The notes: generated by a model from the sequence alone, not told the origin. A stretch of DNA of 64,000 nucleotides from Plastoroseomonas arctica (GCF_018128965.1 NZ_JAAEDH010000026.1:1-64000); one strand, 5' to 3'. Shown: positions 8,887-17,632, counted from the stretch's first letter. Numbers and translations are program-made.

Positions 8887-10314
8887 ATGCGCAAACTTCT
8901 GCTCGCCACCACTGCGGTGGCCGGCGCCGCGCTCATCGCCCCGACGGCGATGGCGCAGATGCCGATCGTGATCGAGCCGCCGGGGTTCATGGCGGGTTCG
9001 GGCGGCAACGGGACGCCCCGTGGCAGCATGGGCGCGGTTCGCGTCAGCCTCGGCGGCTACTTCGACGTCCGCGCCGGCTACGTGAGCGACAGCAACGACC
9101 GTAGCGCGGTCCCCGCAACTCAAGCTGCAACGGCCGCCGCCGGTAACGTCGGCTCGATCGCCGGCAGTACGCGCACCTTCGGCCGCCAGCGCGTCGACTT
9201 CCAGTCCGACTTCGAGCTCAACGTGTTCGTCGACGGCAAGGCCGCCAACGGCCTCGAATACGGCGCGGTGATCGAGCTCCAGGTCGACAACGTCGGCGCC
9301 GGTGCCACCGGCACCTCGATCGACACCGACGAGTTCTACGGCTACCTCAGCAGCCCGATGTTCGGCACCATCCGCTTCGGTGACGAAGACGCCGCAGCCA
9401 ACCTGCTCCAGGTGCGCGTGCCCCTGATCCGCGGCGCGGACACGGACAACTACTGGGATGAATTCCTGCAGCGCAACGGCGGCGACGGCTCGCCCTCGCT
9501 GCTGACCTCCATCACCGACGGCAGCGACGCCACCAAGATCATCTACCTGTCGCCGCAGTTCTTCGGCTTCGACTTCGGCCTGTCCTACGCGCCGAACTCG
9601 GGCGAAGGCGAGCGTTTCGCCCTCGGCCGCACGCAGCAGCCCGCGCTGAACACCGCCGCCTCGGTCGCCCAGCGTGACCGTTCGGCCCGCCGCAACGAGA
9701 TCACGGGTGCCATCCGCTACCGCGGCACCTTCGGCCCCGTCGGCCTGACCGCCGGCTTCTCCGCCCTGCAGTCGGACAGCCAGCAGCTTGTCGCGGCGCC
9801 GACGTCCCTTCAGGTCGCCCGCCGCATCACCGCCTACGCGGGCGGCATCCAGCTGGCCGCCTTCGGGTTCACGGTCGGTGGTGAGTACGTCTGGGGCGAC
9901 TACCAGGGCGTCTCCGTCGGCCTCGCGCCGCTCGCGCGTGGCCGTGAAGCCAGCCGCCACTACGTGCTCGGCGCGACCTACACGGTTCCCGGGCTCGGCA
10001 CGCAGATCGGCGGCTTCTGGGGCCAGGCCATCCAGGACAACGGGCGCTCGACCTCGCCCAACGGCACGGCTGGCCAGGACACCGTGTTCGGTGCCAACGT
10101 CCGCGACCGCAACCAGACGGTGTACAGCTTCGGTGTGGTTCACCCGCTGGCCCCCGGCCTGCAGCTCTACGCCAACTACACCCACATGCGTGACGCGAAC
10201 GAGCCGAACAGCGCGACCAACAACACGCGCCTCGACCAGAACGCGGCCCGCGCCGGCCTGCAGAACATCCGCAACGCGGAAGTCTACATGGCGGGCTTCC
10301 GCGTCTCCTTCTGA
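8887..10314 (+). CDS. outer-membrane porin
   Basis: A 475-residue general porin. The signal peptide MRKLLLATTAVAGAALIAPTAMAQ is cleaved after AMA-Q. The mature part alternates short beta strands and aromatic girdles and has the 16-stranded-porin style features GSIRFG-like FGTIRFGDEDAA, FDFGLSYAPNSGEG and a C-terminal strand ending in phenylalanine (MAGFRVSF), the signal for BAM insertion. The start at 8887 is fixed by GGAGG and by the signal peptide. It is probably a single-gene unit, since a terminator follows at 10336. It allows passive diffusion of small solutes. Confidence 0.9.
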   Translation: MRKLLLATTAVAGAALIAPTAMAQMPIVIEPPGFMAGSGGNGTPRGSMGAVRVSLGGYFDVRAGYVSDSNDRSAVPATQAATAAAGNVGSIAGSTRTFGRQRVDFQSDFELNVFVDGKAANGLEYGAVIELQVDNVGAGATGTSIDTDEFYGYLSSPMFGTIRFGDEDAAANLLQVRVPLIRGADTDNYWDEFLQRNGGDGSPSLLTSITDGSDATKIIYLSPQFFGFDFGLSYAPNSGEGERFALGRTQQPALNTAASVAQRDRSARRNEITGAIRYRGTFGPVGLTAGFSALQSDSQQLVAAPTSLQVARRITAYAGGIQLAAFGFTVGGEYVWGDYQGVSVGLAPLARGREASRHYVLGATYTVPGLGTQIGGFWGQAIQDNGRSTSPNGTAGQDTVFGANVRDRNQTVYSFGVVHPLAPGLQLYANYTHMRDANEPNSATNNTRLDQNAARAGLQNIRNAEVYMAGFRVSF

Positions 10315-10335
10315 GACACGGATTGCGAACTTGGG

Positions 10336-10370
10336 AGGGCGGCGGAGCAATCCGCCGCCCTTCCGCTTTT
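10336..10370 (+). terminator. intrinsic terminator after the porin gene
   Basis: Stem of 10-11 bp (10337-10346 with 10351-10360), GCAA tetraloop, followed by TTCCGCTTTT. It sits 22 nt after the porin stop. Confidence 0.75.
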
Positions 10371-10437
10371 CAAACCGATCCATTCGGCGCTAAACAGCCC
10401 GGCTAGCGTCCAACCTCTGCCGGAAATCATCGCCCCC

Positions 10438-10986
10438 ATGCGCGCGAAACACCTCGTCCTCGGCCTGATACCGCTGCTCGCGGTCCTGTCTGCCTGCGGC
10501 TCCGACGACGGGAATTTCCGGGTGCCCGGCCGCACCGAATACAATGACGGCAGCCGCCGCGCGCGCGGCCTCGGCCCCGGCGGCTCGGCGGCGGGCGAGC
10601 CCCTGGTGCTGCTCGGCACCGATCGCAGCCGGCCCACCGATGGCAGCGAAGGCGGCGCCGGACTCGGAGTGAACGCCTATCTCTGGCGCGCGACGCTCGA
10701 CACGCTGTCCTTCATGCCGCTCGCCTCGGCCGACCCGTTCGGCGGCGTGATCATCACCGACTGGTATTCGCCGCAGGCAGCCCCTGGCGAGCGCTTCAAG
10801 GCCACCGCCTATGTCATGGGGCGCCAGCTGCGCTCGGACGGCATTCGCGTGTCGCTGTTCCGCCAGCTGCGCGCGCCGAACGGGCAATGGGTGGATGCGC
10901 CGATCGCGCAGAGCACCGGGGCCGAGCTCGAGGATCGAGTGTTGGCGCGGGCGCGGGAACTGCGCAGCCAGTCGGCGTCGCGCTGA
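10438..10986 (+). CDS. DUF3576 domain lipoprotein
   Basis: A 182-residue lipoprotein. The signal peptide ends in the lipobox LSAC (Cys about residue 19). The rest matches the alphaproteobacterial DUF3576 family: GVNAYLWRATLDTLSFMPLASADPFGGVIITDWY, then FKATAYVMGRQLRSDGIRVSLFRQ. Function is unknown; the protein should be anchored in a membrane facing the periplasm. It lies alone between two terminators. Confidence 0.87.
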   Translation: MRAKHLVLGLIPLLAVLSACGSDDGNFRVPGRTEYNDGSRRARGLGPGGSAAGEPLVLLGTDRSRPTDGSEGGAGLGVNAYLWRATLDTLSFMPLASADPFGGVIITDWYSPQAAPGERFKATAYVMGRQLRSDGIRVSLFRQLRAPNGQWVDAPIAQSTGAELEDRVLARARELRSQSASR

Positions 10987-10989
10987 AGC

Positions 10990-11050
10990 AAGCAAGGCCG
11001 GGAGAAGGAATTCTCCCGGACCCTCTTCTTTTGTTTTTGGCTAATGGTGC
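10990..11050 (+). terminator. intrinsic terminator, dispersed repeat copy 1
   Basis: Perfect 9-bp stem (10998-11006 with 11011-11019), GGAA loop, followed by a T-rich tail at 11025-11038. The flanks (AAGCAAG before the stem; TTCTTTTxTTTTT and TGGTGC after it) are shared with the elements at 17,464, 17,570 and 32,588, so this is a copy of a repeated terminator family. It lies just after the DUF3576 stop codon. Confidence 0.85.
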
Positions 11051-11061
11051 GGGCTTTGCAG

Positions 11062-11928
11062 TCAGCTGCAGCGCGGGCGGGGCGATGCGAGTGCCGCGCG
11101 CAGGAGCGTGTCGGCGTCGGCGAGCACTGGCGCGACGCCGCGCAATGGCGCGGCGAGCGCGGCGACAATCTCCGAATGGCCGGCGCCCGGGTAGAGGCGC
11201 AGCGACGCGGTGCCGCCGGCGCTGCGCAGCGCCTGGGCCAGGCGCTCGCTGTTGGCAGAACGGACGACGGTGTCGCCGGTGCCGTGCAGCAGCACCGCCG
11301 GAGGATCATCGGCGCTGGCAAAGGTGATCGGCTGCGTGTCGCGCAGGTCGGCGGCGTCGGCAAAGACGGCGCGCACATCGGGTGCCTCGATCGGCAGGAA
11401 ATCATAAGGGCCGGCGAGACCGAGCACGGCCGACACCCCGCAGCGCGGCAGGCCGGCCGCGGCGAGCCAGCGCGGGTCGAGCGCGAGCAGCATCGCGAGA
11501 TGCGCACCCGCCGAATGCCCGGCGAGGATCAACGGCCCGTCCGCCGGAAGGCCCTGCGCGGCCACCAGCGCCCGAATGCCCGCCACCGCCGCGGCGCCAT
11601 CCTGCACGAAGCGCGGAAAGCGACCCTCGGGGAAGACGCGATAATCCGGCACGGCGGTGATGTAGCCGCGCCCGGCGAAGGCTTCGCCGGCGAAGCGATA
11701 GTCGGCGCGGTCGCCGGTGCGCCAATTGCCGCCATAGAAGAACACCAGGATCGGCGTGCCCGGCGCCGGCGACTGCGGCCAATACAGATCCACCCCGCCG
11801 CGCGGCCCCGGCGCATAGGCGCGGTCGAGCGCGCGCGGCACGTCCGCCACTGGCGTGATCGCATCGAGCACGCCGAGCGGGCGGCACGCGCCGAGGCCGA
11901 GCGCCACCAGAACCATCATCCACCGCAT
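11062..11928 (-). CDS. alpha/beta hydrolase lipoprotein
   Basis: A 288-residue esterase/lipase-like hydrolase. The start at 11928 gives a short signal peptide with lipobox LGAC, so the product should be a lipoprotein. Fold markers: ILVFFYGGNWRTGDR (an HGG-like oxyanion motif with GGNW), nucleophile elbow GHSAGAHLAM, acid region LLHGTGDTVV and catalytic His in GAGHSEIV. It resembles carboxylesterases of the kynurenine-formamidase/BD-FAE type, but the substrate is unknown. It converges on the DUF3576 gene across terminator copy 1. Confidence 0.82.
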   Translation of the reverse strand: MRWMMVLVALGLGACRPLGVLDAITPVADVPRALDRAYAPGPRGGVDLYWPQSPAPGTPILVFFYGGNWRTGDRADYRFAGEAFAGRGYITAVPDYRVFPEGRFPRFVQDGAAAVAGIRALVAAQGLPADGPLILAGHSAGAHLAMLLALDPRWLAAAGLPRCGVSAVLGLAGPYDFLPIEAPDVRAVFADAADLRDTQPITFASADDPPAVLLHGTGDTVVRSANSERLAQALRSAGGTASLRLYPGAGHSEIVAALAAPLRGVAPVLADADTLLRAALASPRPRCS

Positions 11929-12051
11929 GCACACGCCCTTCGCTTCGCCCGACACGGCTGATACGTCGCAGCCAGGCAAAAGGATGCCGCGGCACGGCGC
12001 GATGACGTGCTGCTTCGCTGGACGGGGCGTCGATCGGCCGCGCGTGCACGC

Positions 12052-12801
12052 TCAGCGGCGGAACAGCCGCTTCAGCGTCTCCCATAAACCGGGGCCGGGC
12101 TTGTGCCCGCGCATCGCCGCATGCGGACGGCGCGACGGCGGCGGCAGCGCTGAAGCGACGGTATGCCGCCCGGTATCTCCCGCCGCGATCAGCCGGCGTT
12201 CAAGCGCGACCACCTGGGCCACGCTCTCGGGCGGTCGGGTACCAGCGAGTTCGGCGGCCGCGCTGTCGGCATCGTCGAAGGCCTCGGCGCGGCGCAGCGC
12301 ATCGACCACGCGCACCATCTGCTCGAGGTCGAGCGCGGGCCCGCCGCGCCAGAGCGCCACCGCGTCCAGCCGCCAGACGCGCGCGAGCTCGGGCTGGGCG
12401 AGGTCATCGGCGACCCAGGCGGCCTGCAGCGTGGCCTCGGCCGCCGCATGCAGCGCGCCGGTCTCCTCCAGCACGCAGGCCCAGGCGAGAAAGCGGCGCG
12501 CGAGCGGCGGGTGGCCACCCTCGGCGAGCAGGGCGCGGAACGGCGCCGCAGCCACCACGGCCGCGGCCGCGGGGTGGGCGCGGGTGATGTCCGGCGCCGC
12601 ATAGCCGCACTGCGGGCATTGCTGCAGCCAGCGCGCCATGGTCCCGCGCATCGGCTCGCCCGGCCGCAGGTCGAGGTCGGGCGCCTGCTCGGGCGGGCCG
12701 GGCCGATGCAAGGGCTGGCGGCTCTCCTGCCCACACACGGCGCAGCGGCGCGCGGCGGCGTCGGCGGTGCGGGAACCGGCGGAACGCGGGGTTGTCATCA
12801 T
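12052..12801 (-). CDS. hypothetical protein with N-terminal zinc ribbon
   Basis: A 249-residue protein. The N-terminal part has two CxxC pairs, CAVCGQ and CPQCGYAAP, about 45 residues apart, as in the DUF2225 type of zinc ribbon. The remainder is alanine-rich helices resembling TPR-like segments (FLAWACVLEETGALHAAAEATLQAAWVADD). I chose the ATG at 12801; the frame is open further upstream but that would overlap the divergent iminopeptidase start. Function unknown. Confidence 0.65.
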   Translation of the reverse strand: MMTTPRSAGSRTADAAARRCAVCGQESRQPLHRPGPPEQAPDLDLRPGEPMRGTMARWLQQCPQCGYAAPDITRAHPAAAAVVAAAPFRALLAEGGHPPLARRFLAWACVLEETGALHAAAEATLQAAWVADDLAQPELARVWRLDAVALWRGGPALDLEQMVRVVDALRRAEAFDDADSAAAELAGTRPPESVAQVVALERRLIAAGDTGRHTVASALPPPSRRPHAAMRGHKPGPGLWETLKRLFRR

Positions 12802-12914
12802 CCGAAGGTAATCGCGCCCGCGCCCGGAGCGAAGGGGTAAGCTGTGCCAATTCTCATTGAAAACCCGCTTCGTGAATGGTTGCACGCCCGCCTGCGCCAA
12901 CGCACATTGCGCCC

Positions 12915-13862
12915 ATGCCGCGAGGAGACCTGTTCCCCGATATCGCCCCGTTCGAGACCGGCCTGCTGCCGCTCTCCTCCGGGCACGTCATGTATTGGGA
13001 GCAGGTCGGCAATCCGCGCGGTCAGCCGGCGCTGTTCCTCCATGGCGGCCCCGGCGCCGGCGCAGGCGCGGTGCATCGGCGCTTCTTCGACCCGCATCAT
13101 TGGCGCGTCATCATCTTCGACCAGCGCGGCGCCGGGCGTTCGCGCCCGCTGGGCGAGCTGCGCGACAACACCACGCCGGACCTGGTCAGCGACATCGAGG
13201 TGCTGCGCCGCTTCCTCGGCATCGACAACTGGCTGCTGTTCGGCGGCTCCTGGGGCTCGACGCTGGCGCTCGCTTACGCCCAGGCGCATCCCGAGCGGGT
13301 GCAGGGCTGCGTGCTGCGCGGCGTCTTTCTCGGCCGCGACAGCGAGGTGGAGTGGTTCCTGCACGGGCTCCGCCGCATCTTCCCCGATGCCTGGGCGAAC
13401 TTCGCCGAGCACCTGCCGCCGGCGGAGCGGAGCGACCTGCTCGGCAATTTCATGCGGCGGCTGTCCGACCCGGATCCCTTTGTGCACCTGCCCGCGGCGC
13501 GCGCCTGGAGCCAATATGAGGGCAGCTGCTCCACGCTGATGCCCTCGCCCGAGACGGTGGCGAGTTTCTCGCAGGACCGCACCGCGCTGGGTCTCGCTCG
13601 GATCGAGGCGCATTACTTCGTGCACAAGCTGTTCCTCCCGGTGGGCGGGCTGCTCGCGCATATGGGCCGCATCGCGCATATCCCGGCCGAGATCGTGCAG
13701 GGCCGCTACGACATGGTTTGCCCGCCGGAGACGGCCTTCGAACTCGCGGCAGCCTGGCCCAAGGCGCGGCTGACGATCGTGCCCGATGCCGGGCATTCGG
13801 CGCTGGAGCCGGGCGTGCGCACGGCGCTGGTGGGCGCGGTGGAGCGGTTTCGTCGCCGCTGA
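12915..13862 (+). CDS. pip: proline iminopeptidase
   Basis: A 315-residue cytoplasmic alpha/beta hydrolase that removes N-terminal proline (peptidase family S33). Blocks: LFLHGGPGAGAG, DQRGAGRSRP, nucleophile GGSWGS with Ser112, and the acid/His region IVQGRYDMVCPP...PDAGHSALEPG. The Trp next to the nucleophile and the GGPG oxyanion loop are characteristic. Length is normal. It is divergent from the zinc-ribbon gene. Confidence 0.93.
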   Translation: MPRGDLFPDIAPFETGLLPLSSGHVMYWEQVGNPRGQPALFLHGGPGAGAGAVHRRFFDPHHWRVIIFDQRGAGRSRPLGELRDNTTPDLVSDIEVLRRFLGIDNWLLFGGSWGSTLALAYAQAHPERVQGCVLRGVFLGRDSEVEWFLHGLRRIFPDAWANFAEHLPPAERSDLLGNFMRRLSDPDPFVHLPAARAWSQYEGSCSTLMPSPETVASFSQDRTALGLARIEAHYFVHKLFLPVGGLLAHMGRIAHIPAEIVQGRYDMVCPPETAFELAAAWPKARLTIVPDAGHSALEPGVRTALVGAVERFRRR

Positions 13863-13871
13863 GCGCACTGG

Positions 13872-14150
13872 CTAACGGCGCCTCTCCATCGGTGCGATCA
13901 CCTGAAGGTCCGGCGCCGGGGCGGGCACCGCCGGCGTCGCCGGGCATTCCGGGCGCAGCGGCCCGCAATCCCAGGCGAAGCGGTCACCGCGGCCGGTGAG
14001 CTGGCCGCCGCGCTCGAACCGGCAGACGCAGGCGCGCCCGGCCAAGCAGGCGAGCGAGCCCTCGCCGGCGGCGGTGCATTGGCCGGGCGAGTCCTGGGCA
14101 TGGGCCGGGGCAGCGAGCAGCAGCAGCAGCAGCAGGAGGTAGAGGCGCAT
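13872..14150 (-). CDS. small secreted cysteine-rich protein
   Basis: A 92-residue protein with a clear signal peptide (MRLYLLLLLLLLAAPAHAQ). The mature part is about 73 residues with six cysteines (CTAAG, CLAGRACVCRF, DCGPLRPEC), suggesting a disulfide-bonded periplasmic or secreted protein. I do not recognise the family. It lies 36 nt downstream of the siroheme gene on the same strand and converges on pip with a 9-nt gap. Confidence 0.6.
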   Translation of the reverse strand: MRLYLLLLLLLLAAPAHAQDSPGQCTAAGEGSLACLAGRACVCRFERGGQLTGRGDRFAWDCGPLRPECPATPAVPAPAPDLQVIAPMERRR

Positions 14151-14186
14151 CGGCGTAGCATGCGCGCGCGATCCTTGCCGCCCGGT

Positions 14187-14699
14187 TTACGCGAGCGGCG
14201 GCCAGGCGGCGGCGGCCAGGTGCGCGCGCATCGCCGCGATGATCTCCGGCGGCTTGGCGCCGGCCGCGCGCAGGCGGCGGCGCAAGGCGGCCATCTCCTC
14301 CATGTGGTCCGCCCATTCCGGGCCGAACTGCTCGCTGAGCCATTCGCGCAGCGCGACCGATAGCGCCGGGGCGCCGCCGGCGGTGGAGATGGTCAGCAGC
14401 AATTCGCCGCGCCGGACGATGGAGGGCACATGGACGTCGCATAGATGCGGCACGTCCTCGATATTGACCGGAATGCCGCGCGCGCGCGCCTCGGCGGCGA
14501 GCCACTCATTGTCCTCGTCCGACAGCCCGGCGCCGAACACCAGCCGCGCGGCGTCCAGCGCCGCGGCATCCGGGCGCGTGCCGCAGATGGTCAGCCTGGC
14601 GATGCCGGCCGCCTGCAGCAGGGCGCGGCGCTTCTCGAAGGCCGGGCCCCCGCCCACCAGCAGCACGGGGGTCGCGGGGATGAAGGTGAGCGGCAGCAT
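14187..14699 (-). CDS. precorrin-2 dehydrogenase / siroheme ferrochelatase (CysG N-terminal type)
   Basis: A 170-residue protein equal to the N-terminal half of CysG, or Met8p. It oxidises precorrin-2 with NAD+ and inserts iron to make siroheme. VLLVGGGPAFEKRRALLQAAG is the NAD-binding loop; DVPHLCDVHVPSIVRRGELLLTISTAGGAPALS matches the conserved N-x-CDF...P...R...I..STxGxSP block. The methyltransferase half is the separate cobA at 16480. The start overlaps the cysI stop by one base (TGATG), so the two are translationally coupled, which makes sense because sulfite reductase needs siroheme. Confidence 0.9.
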   Translation of the reverse strand: MLPLTFIPATPVLLVGGGPAFEKRRALLQAAGIARLTICGTRPDAAALDAARLVFGAGLSDEDNEWLAAEARARGIPVNIEDVPHLCDVHVPSIVRRGELLLTISTAGGAPALSVALREWLSEQFGPEWADHMEEMAALRRRLRAAGAKPPEIIAAMRAHLAAAAWPPLA

Positions 14700-16399
14700 C
14701 AGGCGGCCTTCACCGCCTCCGGATGCAGCAGCGAGCGCGTCCGCTCGGCGCCGATGCGGGTGCAGAAATCACCAAGACCCTCGCTGCCTTGGCGGCCGGC
14801 GGCATAGGCGGCGAGGACCGGGTCCAGCACGTTGCCCACGGCCTCCTGCGCCACCTTGTCGGCGAGCTGGAAGGACAGCCGCGTGCCTTCGAAATCGCCG
14901 CCGACGAACACGGTGTAGAAGCCCGGGGTCCGGCCGACGATCCCGATATCTCCCGAATAGGGCCGCGCGCAGCCATTGGGGCAGCCGGTCAGGCGCAGGC
15001 TGATGCGCTCGCCGAGCAGCCCGTGTCGGGCCAGCGCCTGCTGCACATCGGCGAGGATCGGCGCATGCACGCGCTCGCCCTCGGCCAGCGACTGGCCGCA
15101 GGTGGGGAGCGCCACGCAAGCCAGCGACCAGCGCGCCAGGGGCGAGAGCTGTTCGGCGAAGACCACGCCATGGGCGCGGAGGATGGCCTCGACGGGGGCG
15201 CGGTCGGCCTCGGCGATGTCGGAGAGGATGAGGTCCTGCTGCGGCGTCGCGATGGGGCTGGGCGCGAAGCGCTCCACCACCTCGCGCAGGGCGGCGCGGA
15301 GCGTGCCGGCGATGCGGCCGGCGGGGATCGGCAGGCCGAGCCACCACTTGCCGTCGCCCTGTTCGTGCCAGCCGAGCAGTTCGGGCACCGTCAGCGCGGG
15401 CAGCGGCGGCGGGTCGGCGAGGGCGCGGCCGAGATCCGCCTCGAGCCGCGCCTTCACCCAGGCGACGCCCTTTTCCTGCACCACATATTTCAGCCGCGCA
15501 TGCTTGCGGTCGGACCGGTCGCCATGGTCGCGGGAGAGGCGCACCACCGCCTGCGCCGCTTTCAGCACCTCGTCGGGCCCAATCAGCGCGATGGGGGAAG
15601 CCAAACGCGGATAGGTGGCGGGCTTGTTGTGCGTCATGCCCATGCCGCCGCCGACCAGCAGGATCCAGCCGGTCAGGCGCTCGCCCTCGGTCACGGCGAG
15701 GAAGCCGCAATCATTGGCGAGCACGTCGGGCGTGTTGTCGTCCGGATGCGCCAGGCTGATCTTGAACTTCCGCGGCAGGTAGGTGGGGCCGTAGAGCGGC
15801 TCCTCCTCCGGCGCGGCGCCGGCCTCCTCGTCGAGGAAGATCTGGTGGTGCGCACGGGTGCGCGGCAGCAACGCGGCGGATAGGCTGAACGCCTCGGCCT
15901 CCAGCCGCGCATGCATCGCATCCCGCCGCGGCGCCGGCGAGGTCGTGACGTTGCGCACCACGTCGCCGCAGGCCGCCATGGTGGTGAGCAGGGTCGCGTT
16001 GATCCCGGCGATCGTGCCCTTCAGGTTCTCCCGCAAAACGCCGTGGAATTGGACGCCCTGGCGCGACGTCAGGCGCAAAGTGCCGTCCGCATGCGTCTCG
16101 GCCAGGGTATCCAGCGCCAAATACTGCGCCGCGGTCAGCCGCCCGGCCGGAGCGCGGACGCGAACCATGAAGGACCACTCCTTGTCCTCGCCCCGCTGCT
16201 TGCGCTCGGTCGCGGTGTCGCGATCAAACTGCTCATAGGTGCCGTGGAACTTCAGCAGGGTGTAGGAGGCCTCGGAAATGCCGCCGCGGATATCATCGGC
16301 CGCGATTTCGGCCGCAATCGGCCCGCGAAGGCCCGCACTGGCCAGCTTGATGCCCTCCGCGCCGGAGGGTTTCTTCTCTGTCTGGCCAGCGGCCATCAT
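14699..16399 (-). CDS. cysI: assimilatory sulfite reductase, hemoprotein beta subunit
   Basis: A 566-residue siroheme/[4Fe-4S] enzyme reducing sulfite to sulfide. The four cluster/siroheme cysteines are in place: Cys428 and Cys434 (CVALPTC) and Cys473 and Cys477 (GCPNGC). The repeated ferredoxin-like halves are recognisable (LTSRQGVQFHGV; GGGMGMTHN). I chose the first ATG of an ATG-ATG pair at 16399 because GGAG lies 6 nt upstream. The related ferredoxin-dependent enzymes and nitrite reductases share these motifs; context with siroheme synthesis favours sulfite reductase. No cysJ is in the window. Confidence 0.92.
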   Translation of the reverse strand: MMAAGQTEKKPSGAEGIKLASAGLRGPIAAEIAADDIRGGISEASYTLLKFHGTYEQFDRDTATERKQRGEDKEWSFMVRVRAPAGRLTAAQYLALDTLAETHADGTLRLTSRQGVQFHGVLRENLKGTIAGINATLLTTMAACGDVVRNVTTSPAPRRDAMHARLEAEAFSLSAALLPRTRAHHQIFLDEEAGAAPEEEPLYGPTYLPRKFKISLAHPDDNTPDVLANDCGFLAVTEGERLTGWILLVGGGMGMTHNKPATYPRLASPIALIGPDEVLKAAQAVVRLSRDHGDRSDRKHARLKYVVQEKGVAWVKARLEADLGRALADPPPLPALTVPELLGWHEQGDGKWWLGLPIPAGRIAGTLRAALREVVERFAPSPIATPQQDLILSDIAEADRAPVEAILRAHGVVFAEQLSPLARWSLACVALPTCGQSLAEGERVHAPILADVQQALARHGLLGERISLRLTGCPNGCARPYSGDIGIVGRTPGFYTVFVGGDFEGTRLSFQLADKVAQEAVGNVLDPVLAAYAAGRQGSEGLGDFCTRIGAERTRSLLHPEAVKAA

Positions 16400-16479
16400 C
16401 GTCGCTCCGAAAAAAATCACTTGCCCAGGGAGATAGGGGTATTCTACAAAAAAACCAACGTAATTTCGGATACGCCCTT
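16400..16479. promoter_or_regulatory. divergent cysI/cobA promoter region
   Basis: An 80-base AT-rich gap between divergently transcribed cysI and cobA. It contains two A/T tracts (around 16409-16415 and 16448-16455). cobA has no clear ribosome-binding site before its ATG, so its mRNA may have a very short leader. A shared sulfur-responsive control is likely but no operator is identifiable. Confidence 0.45.
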
Positions 16480-17310
16480 ATGGCCGACGTTGATGCCCTC
16501 ACCACCCTGCCCGAGACGGACGCGCCGCGCCCGGGCGAGGTGTGGCTGGTGGGTGCCGGCCCCGGCGACCCTGGCCTGCTGACGCTGCGTGCCGCCGAGG
16601 CCCTCAAGCGTGCCGACCTCGTGCTGCACGACGCGCTGCCAGGACGTGGCATGCTGCGCATGATCCGCGCCGGCGCCAGCATCGTCAACGTCGGCAAGCG
16701 CAAGGGTGCCACCCCCGTGCCGCAGGCCGCGATCAACAAGCGCTTGATCGAGGGTGCGCGCGCCGGCCTCCGTGTGGTGCGCCTCAAGGGCGGCGACCCC
16801 TTCCTGTTCGCCCGCGGCGGCGAGGAAGCCCTGGCGCTGAACGAGGCCGGAATCATCTGGCGGTTGGTCCCCGGCGTCTCCGCCGGGACATCCGTGCCCG
16901 CTTCGGCCGGCATTCCACTCACCCATCGCGGGGTTTCCAGCGCGGTCACCTTCGTCACCGGCCATGATGGCGCAGGCGCGCTACCGGAAAGCGTGGATTG
17001 GGAAGCGCTGGCTCGGCTCGGCGGCACCGTCGCCGCCTTCATGGCGGTCTCACGCCTCGACGAGATCGTCGTCCGCCTGGTCGCTGGTGGCCTCGCGCCC
17101 GAAACGCCGGTCGCGATCATCGCACAGGGCACCACGGCCGCGCAGGCCACGCTGCGCACCACGCTCGGCGCCTGCACGCTGGCGGCAAAGCGCGCCGGCC
17201 TGCCCGGGCCGGCGATGGTGGTGATCGGGGAGGCCGCCGGCCTGGCGGCGTCCCTGCTGAACATGGCGCCGGCACCACCGGCGCATCAGGGAGTTCGCGC
17301 ACATGCATAG
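16480..17310 (+). CDS. cobA: uroporphyrinogen-III C-methyltransferase
   Basis: A 276-residue SAM-dependent enzyme that makes precorrin-2 from uroporphyrinogen III for siroheme (and cobalamin). Signature blocks: VWLVGAGPGDPGLLTLRAAE near the N-terminus (SUMT signature 1), VNVGKRKG, VRLKGGDPFLFARGGEEA (signature 2), TSVPASAGIPLTHRG and AIIAQGTT. Length is normal for the stand-alone enzyme. It is divergent from cysI and supplies the substrate for the CysG-N type protein at 14187. Its end overlaps a small membrane-protein gene by 8 nt. Confidence 0.95.
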   Translation: MADVDALTTLPETDAPRPGEVWLVGAGPGDPGLLTLRAAEALKRADLVLHDALPGRGMLRMIRAGASIVNVGKRKGATPVPQAAINKRLIEGARAGLRVVRLKGGDPFLFARGGEEALALNEAGIIWRLVPGVSAGTSVPASAGIPLTHRGVSSAVTFVTGHDGAGALPESVDWEALARLGGTVAAFMAVSRLDEIVVRLVAGGLAPETPVAIIAQGTTAAQATLRTTLGACTLAAKRAGLPGPAMVVIGEAAGLAASLLNMAPAPPAHQGVRAHA

Positions 17311-17461
17311 CATCGGCATCCCGCTGACCTACCGCCGCCTGCCGGAGCAGGAGGTGGACACGCCGTGGACCGAGGCCGAGCCCGCAGCGCCGGCGATTGC
17401 GGTGATAGCTGGCGTTGCGCTGTCGCTGGTGATGATTGCGGTGGCTGCGTTCTTGGTGTGA
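17303..17461 (+). CDS. small single-pass membrane protein, 52 aa
   Basis: The ATG at 17303 overlaps the cobA stop by 8 nt and opens a 52-codon frame ending at TGA 17459-17461. The product starts MHSIGIPLTYRRLPEQEV, has an acidic linker, then one hydrophobic segment (about residues 30-51: AIAVIAGVALSLVMIAVAAFLV), with the C-terminus at the end of the membrane span. It is followed directly by an intrinsic terminator, which makes it the last gene of the cobA transcript. I do not know a named family. Overlap, end position and a clean membrane helix support it as real. Confidence 0.6.
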   Translation: MHSIGIPLTYRRLPEQEVDTPWTEAEPAAPAIAVIAGVALSLVMIAVAAFLV

Positions 17462-17463
17462 GA

Positions 17464-17525
17464 AAGCTTGGGGGAAATGAATTTCCCCCAAACCCCCATT
17501 CTTTTATTTTTATCTATTGGTACTG
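17464..17525 (+). terminator. intrinsic terminator, dispersed repeat copy 2
   Basis: 10-bp stem (17468-17477 with 17482-17491), TGAA loop, then CCCCCATTCTTTTATTTTT. It starts 2 nt after the stop of the small membrane-protein gene. It is an almost exact inverted copy of the element at 17,560-17,632. Confidence 0.88.
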
Positions 17526-17559
17526 ACTGCGCAGTCAGCGCCGCCCGTCGCACGAAGCA

Positions 17560-17632
17560 CTACCCGTCAACTGGCACCAAATAATCAAAAATAAAGATGG
17601 GGGTTTGGGGGAATTCATTCCCCCAAGCTTGC
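17560..17632 (-). terminator. intrinsic terminator, dispersed repeat copy 3
   Basis: On the minus strand: AAGCAAGC, 9-bp stem (17618-17626 with 17605-17613), TGAA loop, CCCCCATCTTTATTTTT and TTGGTGCC. It starts right at the acyl-CoA dehydrogenase stop codon and terminates that convergent operon. Together with copy 2 it forms a roughly 170-bp inverted repeat between convergent transcripts. Confidence 0.88.

Noticed and set aside
8740-10383. Minus-strand frame of 547 codons opposite the porin
   Set aside because: Antisense of a porin with a signal peptide, ribosome site and terminal Phe; the minus-strand product has no family features.
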